Positions 27,926 to 36,808 of a stretch of 64,000 nt of DNA are shown in pieces. The stretch spans positions 124,001 to 188,000 of the forward strand of contig JADMXW010000003.1 of the NCBI GenBank assembly GCA_015548865.1. Direction: 5' to 3'. A program made the translations under genes and the position numbers. The DNA is from Serratia marcescens (lineage in GTDB: Bacteria > Pseudomonadota > Gammaproteobacteria > Enterobacterales > Enterobacteriaceae). Each line of letters starts with the position of its first letter. Positions within the stretch are counted from its first letter, which is position 1. Under the pieces are notes generated by a model. It did no database searches. It worked only from the letters and a program-made list of their open reading frames with translations, and was not told the origin of the DNA.

Positions 27926-28855
27926 TTAACCCCCAATATGGCATTGGAAACCCAATGATTCGATTTCCTGCTTGAGGCTATTTACGGTCTCTTCCGGTAC
28001 GCTGGGTGCCTCTCCCATCGGATATTCACGACCAAGTAACGTATATTTATTTTCACCGTAGGTGTGATAAGGCAATAAATGTATGGTGTCGATATTCGAC
28101 ATCATTCTGGCAAATTCGGCAATGGCGTGAATTTCTTCTCGATTATCATTTACTCCAGGCACTAACGGAATTCTGACAATAGTTTTGGTAATAAATGAAA
28201 TTCTGATCAGGTTTTCTAATATGCGTTGATTATCCACTCCAGTATTGCAACGATGAACTGCCGGATTGATTGCCTTGATATCCGTAAGCGCTAAATCAAT
28301 GTAAGGAAATACATCTTCAATCGTTTGGGCAGATGTCAGCCCGGTAGTCTCAATCGCGGTATGCCAGCCCTTTTCTTTACAAGCCTTCAGCAGTTCGCGA
28401 GCGAATTCCGGCTGCGCCAGCGGTTCACCGCCGGAAAGCGTGATGCCACCGCCAGAACGGCGATACACGTTCTCTTCTTTTTGCAACTCTTGCACCACTT
28501 CACGCACAGTGACGCGCTTGCCTTTCATCTCCAGTGCACCGGTCGGGCATACGCGCGTGCAATCACCGCAGTTAACACAGCGTTGGCGATCGATAAAATG
28601 CGGTGCGGTGATGGAAAGCGCCTGATGCTGACAGGCCTCCAGACATTTACCGCAATGGATACAATCATTCTTTTTGAACAGCAGCTCAGGGTTTGGCCGC
28701 TGCGATTCCGGGTTGCTGCACCATTTACAAGAGAGCGGGCAGCCTTTAAAGAAGGGGATGGTACGGATACCTGGACCATCGTGCAGGGAATAGCGTTGAA
28801 TATTAAAAATCACGCCTTCCGTATCATAGTGTACTTTATTCATAACATGGCTCAT
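27926..28855 (-). CDS. Glycyl-radical enzyme activating protein (radical SAM)
   Basis: This protein of about 309 residues installs the glycyl radical on the neighbouring dehydratase using SAM. The radical SAM cluster motif CxxxCxxC is FFKGCPLSCKWCSNPESQ. Two ferredoxin-like cluster motifs follow (CIHCGKCLEACQ and CVNCGDCTRVCP), as usual for diol-dehydratase and choline-lyase activases but not for PFL activase. GGITLSGGEPLAQ is the SAM-binding GGE motif. I prefer the ATG at 28855; an ATG at 28843 and a TTG at 28903 are alternatives, and the TTG lies inside a strong hairpin. It is 75 bp downstream of the glycyl-radical enzyme gene. Confidence 0.92.
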   Translation of the reverse strand: MSHVMNKVHYDTEGVIFNIQRYSLHDGPGIRTIPFFKGCPLSCKWCSNPESQRPNPELLFKKNDCIHCGKCLEACQHQALSITAPHFIDRQRCVNCGDCTRVCPTGALEMKGKRVTVREVVQELQKEENVYRRSGGGITLSGGEPLAQPEFARELLKACKEKGWHTAIETTGLTSAQTIEDVFPYIDLALTDIKAINPAVHRCNTGVDNQRILENLIRISFITKTIVRIPLVPGVNDNREEIHAIAEFARMMSNIDTIHLLPYHTYGENKYTLLGREYPMGEAPSVPEETVNSLKQEIESLGFQCHIGG

Positions 28856-28887
28856 GGGCGACGCGTACCCTCGGGAGTGTGGTGAAT

Positions 28888-28916
28888 CCGGGGCAATACC
28901 CAACGTATTGCCCCGG
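28888..28916 (-). promoter_or_regulatory. Strong hairpin between the glycyl-radical enzyme and activase genes
   Basis: CCGGGGCAATAC (28888-28899) and GTATTGCCCCGG (28905-28916) form a perfect 12-bp stem with a 5-base loop. No T tract follows on the minus strand. It could protect the upstream mRNA from 3' decay or partly stop transcription, giving less activase than enzyme. Confidence 0.65.
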
Positions 28917-28930
28917 CCCTCAGCAACGCA

Positions 28931-31483
28931 TCAGAAATGCTGTTCCGTGCGGCTGATGATGTCGTCCTGTACTTCTTTCGCCAGCACCACGAACTGGGCG
29001 CTGTAACCGGCGACACGTACCACCAGATCGTTGTGTTTTTCCGGGTGTGCCTGCGCATCGAGCAGTACATTGCGATCGACCACGTTGAACTGGACGTGCA
29101 TCCCTTTTCGATCGAAGTAGCTTCTTACCATGCCGCCGAAGTTCACCAGTCCTTTGTCCCCGGCCAGTGCAGAAGGCAGAAATTTCTGGTTATACAGCGT
29201 ACCGTTGGAGGCACTGAAGTGGTCCAGTTTTGCCACTGAGTTCGCCGCTGCCGTTGGGCCCAATGTGTCTTTGCCCTGGCGCGGTGAAACGCCGTCGGCC
29301 AGCGGTTCTTTCGCCAGACGACCATCGGGCAGCGCCGCGACGTCTTTGCCAAACAGCACGTTAGCGGACACCGGGTAGATACCCGCCTGGAACTGGCCGC
29401 CGCGCGGGTTGGTGTATTTCTCGACTTCCTGGCAGTAAATCAGCGCACAGCGACGTGCCACCAGATCCACATCATCGATGTCGTTGCCGAAGCACGGCGT
29501 GCTTTCCAGAATGCGGCGAATTTCCTGATGGCGATTCTCGCTGGCACCGTAAGTCGGGGTGGCCGGGGCACTGGCTGAAAGCTGGCGATACACTTCGTTT
29601 TTGATCGCTGACGGATCCAGCGTACCATTCTGTTCCACGATACGTTTCACGATGTCATACACATCTTGCTCATTGAGCGATGATTTCGGTGCGCCAGCGT
29701 GAGGTGCTGCGCCGACGGCGTAACCGAAGTTGGCATCCAGCGCGCCTTTCAGCTCTTGCAGCGTTAGTTTACGGTCTTCAAACACCTGTTTCTGGATGGC
29801 GTAAACGGAGTCGCCGGTATCGGCCACGCCGAATGCCTGCGGGCCAGTAAAGTTGTAGATGGCACCACCGTCTTGCAACGATTTACCGCGACCGATGCAA
29901 TCATCCACCATGGCGGAGAGGAACGGCAACGGGCAGCGCTCGGCGTGTGCGATATCCACACTGTTACAGGCTTCGACTAACTGATGGACAAAGTGCGCCA
30001 TCTGTTTTTGGAACGCGGTGTAGAACTCTTCGATGTTACTGAACTGCGGCAGTTCGCCCGTGACCGGCCCGATCTGTTTGTTGCCAGCGCGACCGTTGTT
30101 CAGGGTGATTTCCAGCACCTTGGCGACGTTAAAGAACGCAGCATCGTGCCAGCCTTCCGTGCGGTGTGGCGCTTGTGGTTCCACACAACCGATGATGCAG
30201 TAATCGCGTGCATCGTGCAGAGAGACGCCACGGTTTTGCAGAGCAGGGATAATCACTTCATCGTTATACATCGCGGGAACGCCGAGTCCCAGGCGCGCCA
30301 CTTCGCAGGCGCGATACAGGAATTCATCCGGCGTGCCTTGCCATACGCGGATCGAGAAAGAGGGCTGCGGCAAGCGAACATGCGCGGTTGCTTCCATACA
30401 CATGTAACTCATTTCATTGGTGGCATCGCGCCCGTCTTCCGTTTGGCCGCCCACGCACAGGTTTTGGAACACGGCAAAACCCGCGAATGCCTGCGCGGAG
30501 ACTTCATCACGCGTTTTGTTGATGTCGTTCAGCTTGATCCAGCAGCAGTCCACCAGTTCCTGAGCAAATTCTTTGGTGATGTTTTTATCGGCGGCATAGT
30601 ACGGGTACATGTACTGATCGAAACGCCCCGGGGAGATGGAGTGGCCGCTGGATTCAATCTGCAACATGCTTTGCAGGAACCAGAAGGTCTGGCACGCTTC
30701 CCAGAAGGTGGAGGCACCGAATTCGGGAACGCGCTGGCAGTTTTGGGCAATTTGCAACAGCTCTTGCTTACGCGTTGGGTTACTTTCCTGCTGCGCCAAC
30801 TGCGCCGCATGCTCTGCATAGCGATGAGCGTAACGGATTGCCGCTGTATAGCTGATGATGACAGAGTGATAGAACTGCTCTTTTTTAATGTAATCCGGTG
30901 AGCTGCGATCCAGTTTTTCCAGCGCACGCTGTACTTCATCAATAATGCCACGGAAACCGATTTTCAGGATTTTGCCATAGTCCACGCTGACGTGGCCGAC
31001 GCCGCCATAGAAGTAGTTGCCGACAGTGAATACGCCGCTCGCCATACTCTCTTTGGTGGCATCAGACATATAGGATGCGGCCAACGCACTGGTGGTTTTG
31101 CCCGGCCAGTAGGTGAAGGCATCATGCAGTTCTTTGGCTGTTTCTTTCGGGATGATAAACGGGTCCGCGACACGAGAACCCATCGTTTCGAACTCTTTTT
31201 CCACCCAGTCGTAAGAGAATTCGGGGCAGATTTCGGTAGAGCGCGGGTTTTTGGTTACCGCACCGACGATCAATTCATCCGGGCGAATGGTTACCGGCAG
31301 GTTGTTGAAGATCTTTTCTACCACTTTGGCGCGACGCATAATCGGCGGCAAGCCTTCGGTTTCTTTATAGGCTTCGGTGGCCAGTACGGCGCGTTCAGAT
31401 TCGACATAGGGCTTTGCCGTCAGAATCATATTTTTCAGTCTGACAACACGGTCGGTCGGATTGGAAAAACCTTTCTCTAACAT
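28931..31483 (-). CDS. B12-independent glycyl-radical diol (propanediol/glycerol) dehydratase
   Basis: This enzyme removes water from 1,2-propanediol or glycerol by radical chemistry, giving an aldehyde. I start it at ATG 31483 (MLEKGFSNPTDR), which has an AGGAG ribosome site 8 bp upstream; the extra 11 residues of the longer frame lack support. From this start the active-site residues fall at the numbers I recall for Clostridium butyricum glycerol dehydratase: His164, His281, Ser282, Cys433, Glu435 and Asp447. The radical glycine is Gly826 in RVAGYSAQF. The His164 and Asp447 pattern argues for a diol dehydratase rather than choline lyase CutC. The 850-residue chain is about 60 longer than the clostridial enzyme because of one internal insertion at about 587-651. 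Substrate choice between propanediol and glycerol cannot be read from sequence. Confidence 0.93.
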   Translation of the reverse strand: MLEKGFSNPTDRVVRLKNMILTAKPYVESERAVLATEAYKETEGLPPIMRRAKVVEKIFNNLPVTIRPDELIVGAVTKNPRSTEICPEFSYDWVEKEFETMGSRVADPFIIPKETAKELHDAFTYWPGKTTSALAASYMSDATKESMASGVFTVGNYFYGGVGHVSVDYGKILKIGFRGIIDEVQRALEKLDRSSPDYIKKEQFYHSVIISYTAAIRYAHRYAEHAAQLAQQESNPTRKQELLQIAQNCQRVPEFGASTFWEACQTFWFLQSMLQIESSGHSISPGRFDQYMYPYYAADKNITKEFAQELVDCCWIKLNDINKTRDEVSAQAFAGFAVFQNLCVGGQTEDGRDATNEMSYMCMEATAHVRLPQPSFSIRVWQGTPDEFLYRACEVARLGLGVPAMYNDEVIIPALQNRGVSLHDARDYCIIGCVEPQAPHRTEGWHDAAFFNVAKVLEITLNNGRAGNKQIGPVTGELPQFSNIEEFYTAFQKQMAHFVHQLVEACNSVDIAHAERCPLPFLSAMVDDCIGRGKSLQDGGAIYNFTGPQAFGVADTGDSVYAIQKQVFEDRKLTLQELKGALDANFGYAVGAAPHAGAPKSSLNEQDVYDIVKRIVEQNGTLDPSAIKNEVYRQLSASAPATPTYGASENRHQEIRRILESTPCFGNDIDDVDLVARRCALIYCQEVEKYTNPRGGQFQAGIYPVSANVLFGKDVAALPDGRLAKEPLADGVSPRQGKDTLGPTAAANSVAKLDHFSASNGTLYNQKFLPSALAGDKGLVNFGGMVRSYFDRKGMHVQFNVVDRNVLLDAQAHPEKHNDLVVRVAGYSAQFVVLAKEVQDDIISRTEQHF

Positions 31484-31554
31484 ATCCAGGACTCCTGCAT
31501 ATTTAAAATTATTCATGATGTAGGCAATACAGAGGCATCCTTCGGGGGAAAAGG

Positions 31555-31663
31555 TATACCCAGACTGCTGACCAATTTATTTATCCCCGCCATTCTTCAC
31601 ATTGCGCGAATTATTTAGGGTGTACCTGTCATTTTTCACGTTATTTAACGTGAAGAATGACAG
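31555..31663. repeat. Degenerate ERIC-like remnant with adjoining hairpin
   Basis: ERIC ends are recognisable (TATACCCAGACT near 31555 and GCGAATTATTTAGGGTGTAC at 31605-31624) but the core is lost. Next to it CTGTCATTTTTCACGTTA pairs with TAACGTGAAGAATGACAG (31626-31663), which looks like two ERIC left ends facing each other. On the minus strand this sits between the PfpI-like gene and the dehydratase gene and may weaken readthrough. Confidence 0.6.
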
Positions 31664-31684
31664 TGGGAAATATTTTCTGTGCGC

Positions 31685-32260
31685 TTAAATCTGCACAGTG
31701 GTGCCAATCAACGAAATAAACTGACGCAACAGCGCCGGGTGCCCCATCCAGGTAGTTGCCGTTACCAGATGGCCGTCGAGAACGGCTTCGTCATCAGCAG
31801 CAGAGCGATAAATGCCGCCCGCCAATTCGATTTCTGGTTTCATGGTGAAATATCCGGTCAGGGTTCGGCCTTTTAATACGCCCGCGGCCACCAATATTTG
31901 TGGGCCGTGACAAATAGCGGCGATCGGCACAGAAAAATTAAACGCATAGTGGACAATATTCAGTACGGATTTATTCAGACGCAAATATTCAGGTGCGCGT
32001 CCGCCAGCAATATAAAACCCGCAATAGTCTTGCAAACGAATTTCATCAAACGAGGCGGTTAGCCGAAACAGATGTCCGGGTTTTTCGCTGTAGGTTTGAT
32101 CGCCTTCAAAATCATGAATGGCGGTTTTAATAAATTCGCCTGCACGCTTTCCCGGACAGACGGCGTCCACCCGGAAACCCAATGCGCTTAATGCCTGCCA
32201 TGGCACAATGACTTCATAATCCTCAGAAAAATCACCCGCTAACAGCAGTATTTTTTTCAT
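31685..32260 (-). CDS. DJ-1/PfpI-family protein
   Basis: This 191-residue protein has the class I glutamine-amidotransferase-like fold of DJ-1/PfpI. The nucleophile elbow is AAICHGPQ, with the Cys followed by the usual His, and an acidic partner is near the N-terminus in LLAGDFSEDYEVIVPWQAL. I chose ATG 32260 (MKKILLLAGDF); it leaves a 10-bp gap after the preceding gene, and the longer frame would overlap it. PfpI-like proteins act as glyoxalases, deglycases or chaperones. In a locus that makes reactive aldehydes, a role in aldehyde detoxification or protein repair is reasonable but unproven. Confidence 0.8.
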   Translation of the reverse strand: MKKILLLAGDFSEDYEVIVPWQALSALGFRVDAVCPGKRAGEFIKTAIHDFEGDQTYSEKPGHLFRLTASFDEIRLQDYCGFYIAGGRAPEYLRLNKSVLNIVHYAFNFSVPIAAICHGPQILVAAGVLKGRTLTGYFTMKPEIELAGGIYRSAADDEAVLDGHLVTATTWMGHPALLRQFISLIGTTVQI

Positions 32261-32270
32261 AGATTGGTTC

Positions 32271-32570
32271 TCAGAATGCCGAGTTGTCATTTTCGATCAT
32301 CCGCATGGCCTCGTTGACCGCGGCGACTTCGCCAAAGATTGCCAGCGTCGTGATGTGCTGAGGGCAACTGCCAAAAATTTCCGAAACCACCACATTGGCG
32401 CTTTTGCTGGCCAGATCGGCATAAAAATAGAGATCCAGTACCGGCAGCATCAGCAGACCAATGGCGTCAATGCGCAACAGATCGAGCCGTGAACGAAATT
32501 CGCCGGGCATTCTTCGCTTCAGCATCGCCACGATGTCGGGGGTTGGTGCATTGATGATGCGTGTTTTCAT
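32271..32570 (-). CDS. Circularly permuted BMC-H shell protein (PduU/EutS type)
   Basis: This 99-residue protein is the most diverged shell gene of the locus. The segment from DAIGLLMLPVLDLYFYADLASKSANVVVSE to GEVAAVNEAMRMI aligns by order of elements with the permuted BMC domain of PduU and EutS. In these, the usual C-terminal strand and helix come first. The N-terminal region TRIINAPTPDIVAMLKRRMP corresponds to the part that caps the hexamer. ATG 32570 is favoured because the GAGGG ribosome site is well spaced for it; TTG 32576 is an alternative. It lies directly downstream of the aldehyde dehydrogenase gene. Confidence 0.75.
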   Translation of the reverse strand: MKTRIINAPTPDIVAMLKRRMPGEFRSRLDLLRIDAIGLLMLPVLDLYFYADLASKSANVVVSEIFGSCPQHITTLAIFGEVAAVNEAMRMIENDNSAF

Positions 32571-32598
32571 TGGCAAATGGCCCTCAGCCTCGCGACGA

Positions 32599-34122
32599 TT
32601 AACGGATATTAAGCGATTCCACCATCACACAGCGGCGGGTGCGGGCAAACGACCGTGCAGACGTCAACCCTTCCCCGGTCGGACCGGCGATAGTGAAAGT
32701 GGCATGCCCTTCGCCGCCGACGCCGATACCGGCATAAGACGGCCCGTTTTTAACAAAGATGGTGGTTTGAATCAGCTTCGCCATCTTGGTCAGTTTTTCG
32801 ACGTTGGTGGAGTGCATGATGGCGGTATGACGGTTACCGTGTTCAACCTTGACCGCCAGATCGATAGCATCATCGACGTTATCAACGCGCACCACCGGCA
32901 GAATTGGCATCATCAGTTCATGCACTACAAAGGGGTGATTTTTTTCCGTTTCAATCAGGATAACTTTGGTGTCCGGCGCACTGGAGATCCCCAGTTGCTG
33001 CAGGATGAAACGCGCATCTTTACCGACAAACGCAGTATTCGGGCCCGTGCCTTTCTCGTTCAACACCAGTGTTTGCAACTGCTGGATCAACTGCTTATCA
33101 CACAGCAGGTAGGCACCGCTTTTCTTCATGCAGTGGATCAGATAATCCGCTACCTGATTCACCACGATCACCTCTTTTTCGGCGACGCACGGCAGGTTGT
33201 TATCGAAGCTGCACCCCTTGATGATATCGCGCGCTGCCCGTTCGATATTGGCCGTTTCATCCACCACCGCAGGCGGGTTACCTGCTCCGGCACCGATGGC
33301 TTTCTTGCCCGATGACATCACTGTTTTCACGATCGCCGGACCACCCGTTGCTACCAGCAGGTTGACGCGCGGGTCTTTGATCAAAGCGTTAGTGTTGTCG
33401 ATAGACGGGTTTGCCACGGTGACCACCAGATTGGCCGGTGCACCCAACTGTGCCAGCTTTTCGTTAATCAGCCGCACCGCGAGGCGCGATACGTTGCGTG
33501 AACGCGGGTGCGGGCTGAACACCACGGTATTACCTGACGCCAGCATGCCAATGCTGTTGTTGATGATGGTTTCCGTTGGGTTAGTGGTGGGCGTAATGGA
33601 ACCGACGACACCGAACGCAGAGTACTCGATTAATGTCAGCCCACCGTCACCGCTACACGCCTGTGTCGCCAGATCTTCCGTTCCCGGCGTTTTCAGCGCT
33701 GCGATGCGATTCTTGGTCAGCTTGTCCTCGTAGTTACCCATGCCGGTTTCTTCGACGGCCATGCGGGAGATTTGGTCCAGCACGTTCTCTTGAAGAAACA
33801 CCTCACGCACGCCCTTCACAAAGGCATCCCTGTCTTGCATTGAGCAGTGGCGATACTGCACTTGCGCTATTGCGGCGGCGGCAATGGCCTCGTCCATGCT
33901 GTCGAAAATACCTGCGTCATGCGCTGAAGGCTGCGGCACGGCCGTCGGCTGTTGCTGCGCCAACACCTGCGCCACAATGCTGCTGACCAGCGATTGATCG
34001 GCGTGAGGTGCGGCCTCGGCTGCCGGTTTGGGGGCTGTGGCTGCGTTCGCGCCAGACGCGACGGGGTTACTGTATTTGCTCAGGATGGTGGAGACCGCCT
34101 GGGCGATTTCAAGGTCGTTCAT
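32599..34122 (-). CDS. CoA-acylating aldehyde dehydrogenase (PduP-like)
   Basis: The enzyme converts the aldehyde made by the dehydratase to acyl-CoA with NAD inside the compartment. The 507-residue chain has the catalytic Cys312 in NNLPCVAEKEV, the GSITPTTNPTETIINN cofactor region, and FSPHPR. Residues 1-19 (MNDLEIAQAVSTILSKYSN) and 42-57 form two amphipathic helices joined by an Ala/Pro-rich linker, the pattern of encapsulation peptides. The start is ATG 34122 with an AGGAAAGGAACC leader. It sits between shell genes, as expected for a core cargo enzyme. PduP-like activity on propionaldehyde or 3-hydroxypropionaldehyde is likely. Confidence 0.93.
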   Translation of the reverse strand: MNDLEIAQAVSTILSKYSNPVASGANAATAPKPAAEAAPHADQSLVSSIVAQVLAQQQPTAVPQPSAHDAGIFDSMDEAIAAAAIAQVQYRHCSMQDRDAFVKGVREVFLQENVLDQISRMAVEETGMGNYEDKLTKNRIAALKTPGTEDLATQACSGDGGLTLIEYSAFGVVGSITPTTNPTETIINNSIGMLASGNTVVFSPHPRSRNVSRLAVRLINEKLAQLGAPANLVVTVANPSIDNTNALIKDPRVNLLVATGGPAIVKTVMSSGKKAIGAGAGNPPAVVDETANIERAARDIIKGCSFDNNLPCVAEKEVIVVNQVADYLIHCMKKSGAYLLCDKQLIQQLQTLVLNEKGTGPNTAFVGKDARFILQQLGISSAPDTKVILIETEKNHPFVVHELMMPILPVVRVDNVDDAIDLAVKVEHGNRHTAIMHSTNVEKLTKMAKLIQTTIFVKNGPSYAGIGVGGEGHATFTIAGPTGEGLTSARSFARTRRCVMVESLNIR

Positions 34123-34172
34123 CTTTTGGTTCCTTTCCTCACATCGCACGGCACGCAAGCGCGCCTGACGGA

Positions 34173-34958
34173 TCAGATATACGGTGTTGTGGTCGATCTG
34201 ATTTCCGTTGGATCTAACGTGGACAGCAATTGCAAACCAACTTCGCGGGCAGCGATTACGGCCTGGCGTACTGCGCCAGAATCCCCTGCGAAGGTGAAAA
34301 TCACTTCGTTACTGAAACTGGTACCTTTGCTCGGGCTGGCATACCCGACCGGGTCGATTACGGCAGCTTTGGCGGCGGTATCGGCAATAAGCACACCGAT
34401 GGCAGCCGGTGAGGCACAGGTCATGCCGAATGACTTACCGATAGGTGCGCCAAAGGCCTTGTTCAGCGCAAAGCTGGCGCGTGCGGTGTACTGAAATTCC
34501 AGGTGACCCGCCGGAGAGCCATACACATCGCCCATGGTGCGGTCGATTTCATTCAGCGCGACTTCCACGGCGCGGCGGGCGTCGGAGACGTCTTCTGCAC
34601 CGAAGATGATCATACAGCCGTGCCCGCCACCGCCTTCAGTATCGCGTGCCAGTTCAATGATCAGGATTTCACTGTTGGTGGCTTTCACCGCTTCGTCAGC
34701 GGCAAAAATATGCGGGCCTGCGCCGGTGCGTGCACCGAGAATACCGATAGAGCGGAACTTTTTATCGATATTCATCAGCTCATGCAGTTGGTTGTCCACG
34801 TTGGCGATCACCAGGCCGATGGTGTGGCCCAGTGCGGTACCGACAAATTCTGTCAGCCCACAGCCCGCGATACTGCTGAGCGCTTTGCCAGCATGTGGTG
34901 CATCGCTCTGCTTGTTCATCACGTCAGATATAATCTGTTCGACAAGATTATCTCTCAT
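34173..34958 (-). CDS. BMC-T trimeric shell protein (PduB-like)
   Basis: This 261-residue protein has two fused BMC domains and aligns along its length with PduB: CGLTEFVGTALGHTIGLVIANVD, SIGILGARTGAGPHIFAADEAVKATN, RTMGDVYGSPAGHLEFQYTARAS and GTSFSNEVIFTFAGDSGAVRQAV. Its N-terminal MRDNLVEQIISDVMNKQ resembles the PduB extension that I recall links the shell to the core. Trimers of this type are pseudohexagonal and may gate metabolites. ATG 34958 has a GAGGATTATTCCT leader. Confidence 0.93.
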   Translation of the reverse strand: MRDNLVEQIISDVMNKQSDAPHAGKALSSIAGCGLTEFVGTALGHTIGLVIANVDNQLHELMNIDKKFRSIGILGARTGAGPHIFAADEAVKATNSEILIIELARDTEGGGGHGCMIIFGAEDVSDARRAVEVALNEIDRTMGDVYGSPAGHLEFQYTARASFALNKAFGAPIGKSFGMTCASPAAIGVLIADTAAKAAVIDPVGYASPSKGTSFSNEVIFTFAGDSGAVRQAVIAAREVGLQLLSTLDPTEIRSTTTPYI

Positions 34959-34983
34959 AGGAATAATCCTCGCGGTTTAGGGA

Positions 34984-35265
34984 TCAGCCCAGTGCCTTCG
35001 GCAGAATTTTTTCCACTTCGGTATGGGGACGAGGGATCACATGTACTGAAACCAGTTCGCCGACTTTATTAGCGGCTGCGGAGCCTGCGTCGGTGGCGGC
35101 TTTTACTGCGCCCACATCGCCACGCACCATCACAGTGACCAGACCAGAACCGATTTTCTCGTAACCGACCAGTGTGACGTTGGCGGATTTCACCATGGTA
35201 TCTGCGGCTTCAATAGCGGAGACCAGACCTTTTGTTTCAACCATACCCAATGCTTCTTGTTGCAT
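34984..35265 (-). CDS. BMC-H shell protein (PduA/PduJ-like)
   Basis: This 93-residue single-domain shell protein begins [34 protein letters not shown], the typical major facet hexamer sequence, and has the pore loop KIGSG. The start is ATG 35265 with GAGGTTGAT in front; the longer open frame includes noncoding leader. It has the normal minimal size. It is probably the most abundant facet tile, and a roughly 290-bp gap upstream could hold its own promoter. Confidence 0.95.
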   Translation of the reverse strand: MQQEALGMVETKGLVSAIEAADTMVKSANVTLVGYEKIGSGLVTVMVRGDVGAVKAATDAGSAAANKVGELVSVHVIPRPHTEVEKILPKALG

Positions 35266-35477
35266 ATCAACCTCGATGTTTTGTAGTAAAAAACGTGTAG
35301 TAAAAAAGTATGTGGAATCTGCCCGGCGGGCCGTGGCCTGCCCATCCCGCAACCGGCAACACACCGATTTTGCTGTTTAGGATGTTATGAATATCCCAGC
35401 CAAATGTTTTGCCGATGAGCGAGACTTTTTTGTTATCACTTTCAGCGCAGCGACAATAAAATCCACGCTGGTTTATC

Positions 35478-35519
35478 AGGGCCGCCGCGGCGTGGTACCG
35501 TGCGGCCCTAAACTGTTAA
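35478..35519. other. GC-rich hairpin in the gap between ackA and BMC-H
   Basis: AGGGCCGC (35478-35485) pairs with GCGGCCCT (35512-35519), with smaller internal pairing. There is no T tract on either side. On the minus strand it lies after acetate kinase and before the shell gene; it may be an mRNA processing or stabilising structure. Confidence 0.45.
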
Positions 35520-35555
35520 ATAGGTCACGTTTCAATAAGATGGTGAGGCATCTCC

Positions 35556-36755
35556 TTATGCCAGTTGCGCAATCTGCGCCGCGTCCATCGCGATCATTTT
35601 CTCTTCGTTGGTGGGGATCACTGCGATAGTGGGGAAACCTTCAGCGGAAATCACACCGCTGCGACCTCCCACCATGTCGTTGTTTTTTTGCTTATCAAGC
35701 TTCAGCCCTAACACAGACAGACGCTCGATAGTCAATTCGCGAATCAGCGCTGAGTTTTCGCCAATGCCGCCCGTAAACACCAGTGCATCCAATCGTGAGA
35801 GTGAAGTGAGGTGAGCACCAAGGTGGCGCGCCAGGCGATGCACCATCACGTCAATCGCCAACCCTGCGCGCTCGTTGCCGCTTTCTCTTGCTTCTTGCAA
35901 GGTACGGCAATCGCTAGAGAGCCCGGAAATACCGTACAGGCCGGAGGCGTTATTGACCGTTTGGTAGATTTTTTCGATGGGTTGCTGGGTGCAACTGGCA
36001 ATATAGGCCGCGGCACCGAAATCCAGATCGCCACTGCGCGTGCCCATCACCAGCCCTTCCAACGGCGTCATGCCCATCGAGGTATCGACGCTACATCCGT
36101 TTTTCACTGCGCAGATGGAGGAACCGTTGCCCAGATGCGCAACCAGAATGCCGTGATCGTCTTGTTTGAGATCCAGCATGGCGCGGGCTTGTTCTGCAAT
36201 ATAGCGATGCGATGTGCCGTGGAAACCGTAGCGTCTCACCTGATACTTCTGCTGATACTCATAAGGAATAGCATAGGTGTAGGCGGCAGGAGCAAGTGTC
36301 TGGTGAAATGCGGTATCGAATACGGCGATCTGCGGCAGTGATGGTAATAACGCCTGAGCCGCTTCTATCCCTGTCAGGTTGGCGGGGTTATGCAACGGAG
36401 CCAACACCGACAACGCCTTAATTTTTTCAATTACTTCCGGTGTAATCAGCACCGAGTGTTTGAAATCACTACCGCCGTGGGCGACGCGGTGACCGATAGC
36501 GGCAAGTGAATCAATCAGCTTTTTGCTGGAGAGCGTATCGAACAGCACTTTCAACGCTTCATGGTGACTGGCTGATTCAAGCGATAACACTGATTTATTG
36601 CCCGTGTAGTCTTTGACGGTAATCACGGCGTTATCCAGTCCTAAGCGTTCTGCCAGGCCGAACAGTAGCGGTTGTCCTTCGTTTACAGGCATAACGGAAA
36701 ACTTTAACGATGACGAACCACAGTTAATCACGAGCACAAGGGAAGATAAGGACAT
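35556..36755 (-). CDS. Acetate/propionate kinase
   Basis: This kinase makes ATP from acyl-phosphate and ADP, the energy-yielding last step. The 399-residue protein has the ASKHA kinase landmarks LVINCGSSSLKF at the N-terminus, VFDTAFHQTL, YGFHGTSHRYIAEQA and FTGGIGENSALIRE. It starts at ATG 36755. In this locus it should act on propionyl-phosphate made by PduL, so a propionate-kinase role equivalent to PduW is likely; the sequence alone cannot separate it from housekeeping AckA. No obvious encapsulation peptide is seen. Confidence 0.9.
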   Translation of the reverse strand: MSLSSLVLVINCGSSSLKFSVMPVNEGQPLLFGLAERLGLDNAVITVKDYTGNKSVLSLESASHHEALKVLFDTLSSKKLIDSLAAIGHRVAHGGSDFKHSVLITPEVIEKIKALSVLAPLHNPANLTGIEAAQALLPSLPQIAVFDTAFHQTLAPAAYTYAIPYEYQQKYQVRRYGFHGTSHRYIAEQARAMLDLKQDDHGILVAHLGNGSSICAVKNGCSVDTSMGMTPLEGLVMGTRSGDLDFGAAAYIASCTQQPIEKIYQTVNNASGLYGISGLSSDCRTLQEARESGNERAGLAIDVMVHRLARHLGAHLTSLSRLDALVFTGGIGENSALIRELTIERLSVLGLKLDKQKNNDMVGGRSGVISAEGFPTIAVIPTNEEKMIAMDAAQIAQLA

Positions 36756-36808
36756 AAGCCCCCCGAAATAAGAGATGACAAAAAAATCCAGCGTGTTATT
36801 CGCGGCTG

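Noticed and set aside
28931..31483. Glycyl-radical enzyme as choline trimethylamine-lyase CutC
   Set aside because: The diol-dehydratase residues (His164, Ser282, Asp447 numbering) are present, and the locus lacks choline-specific partners.
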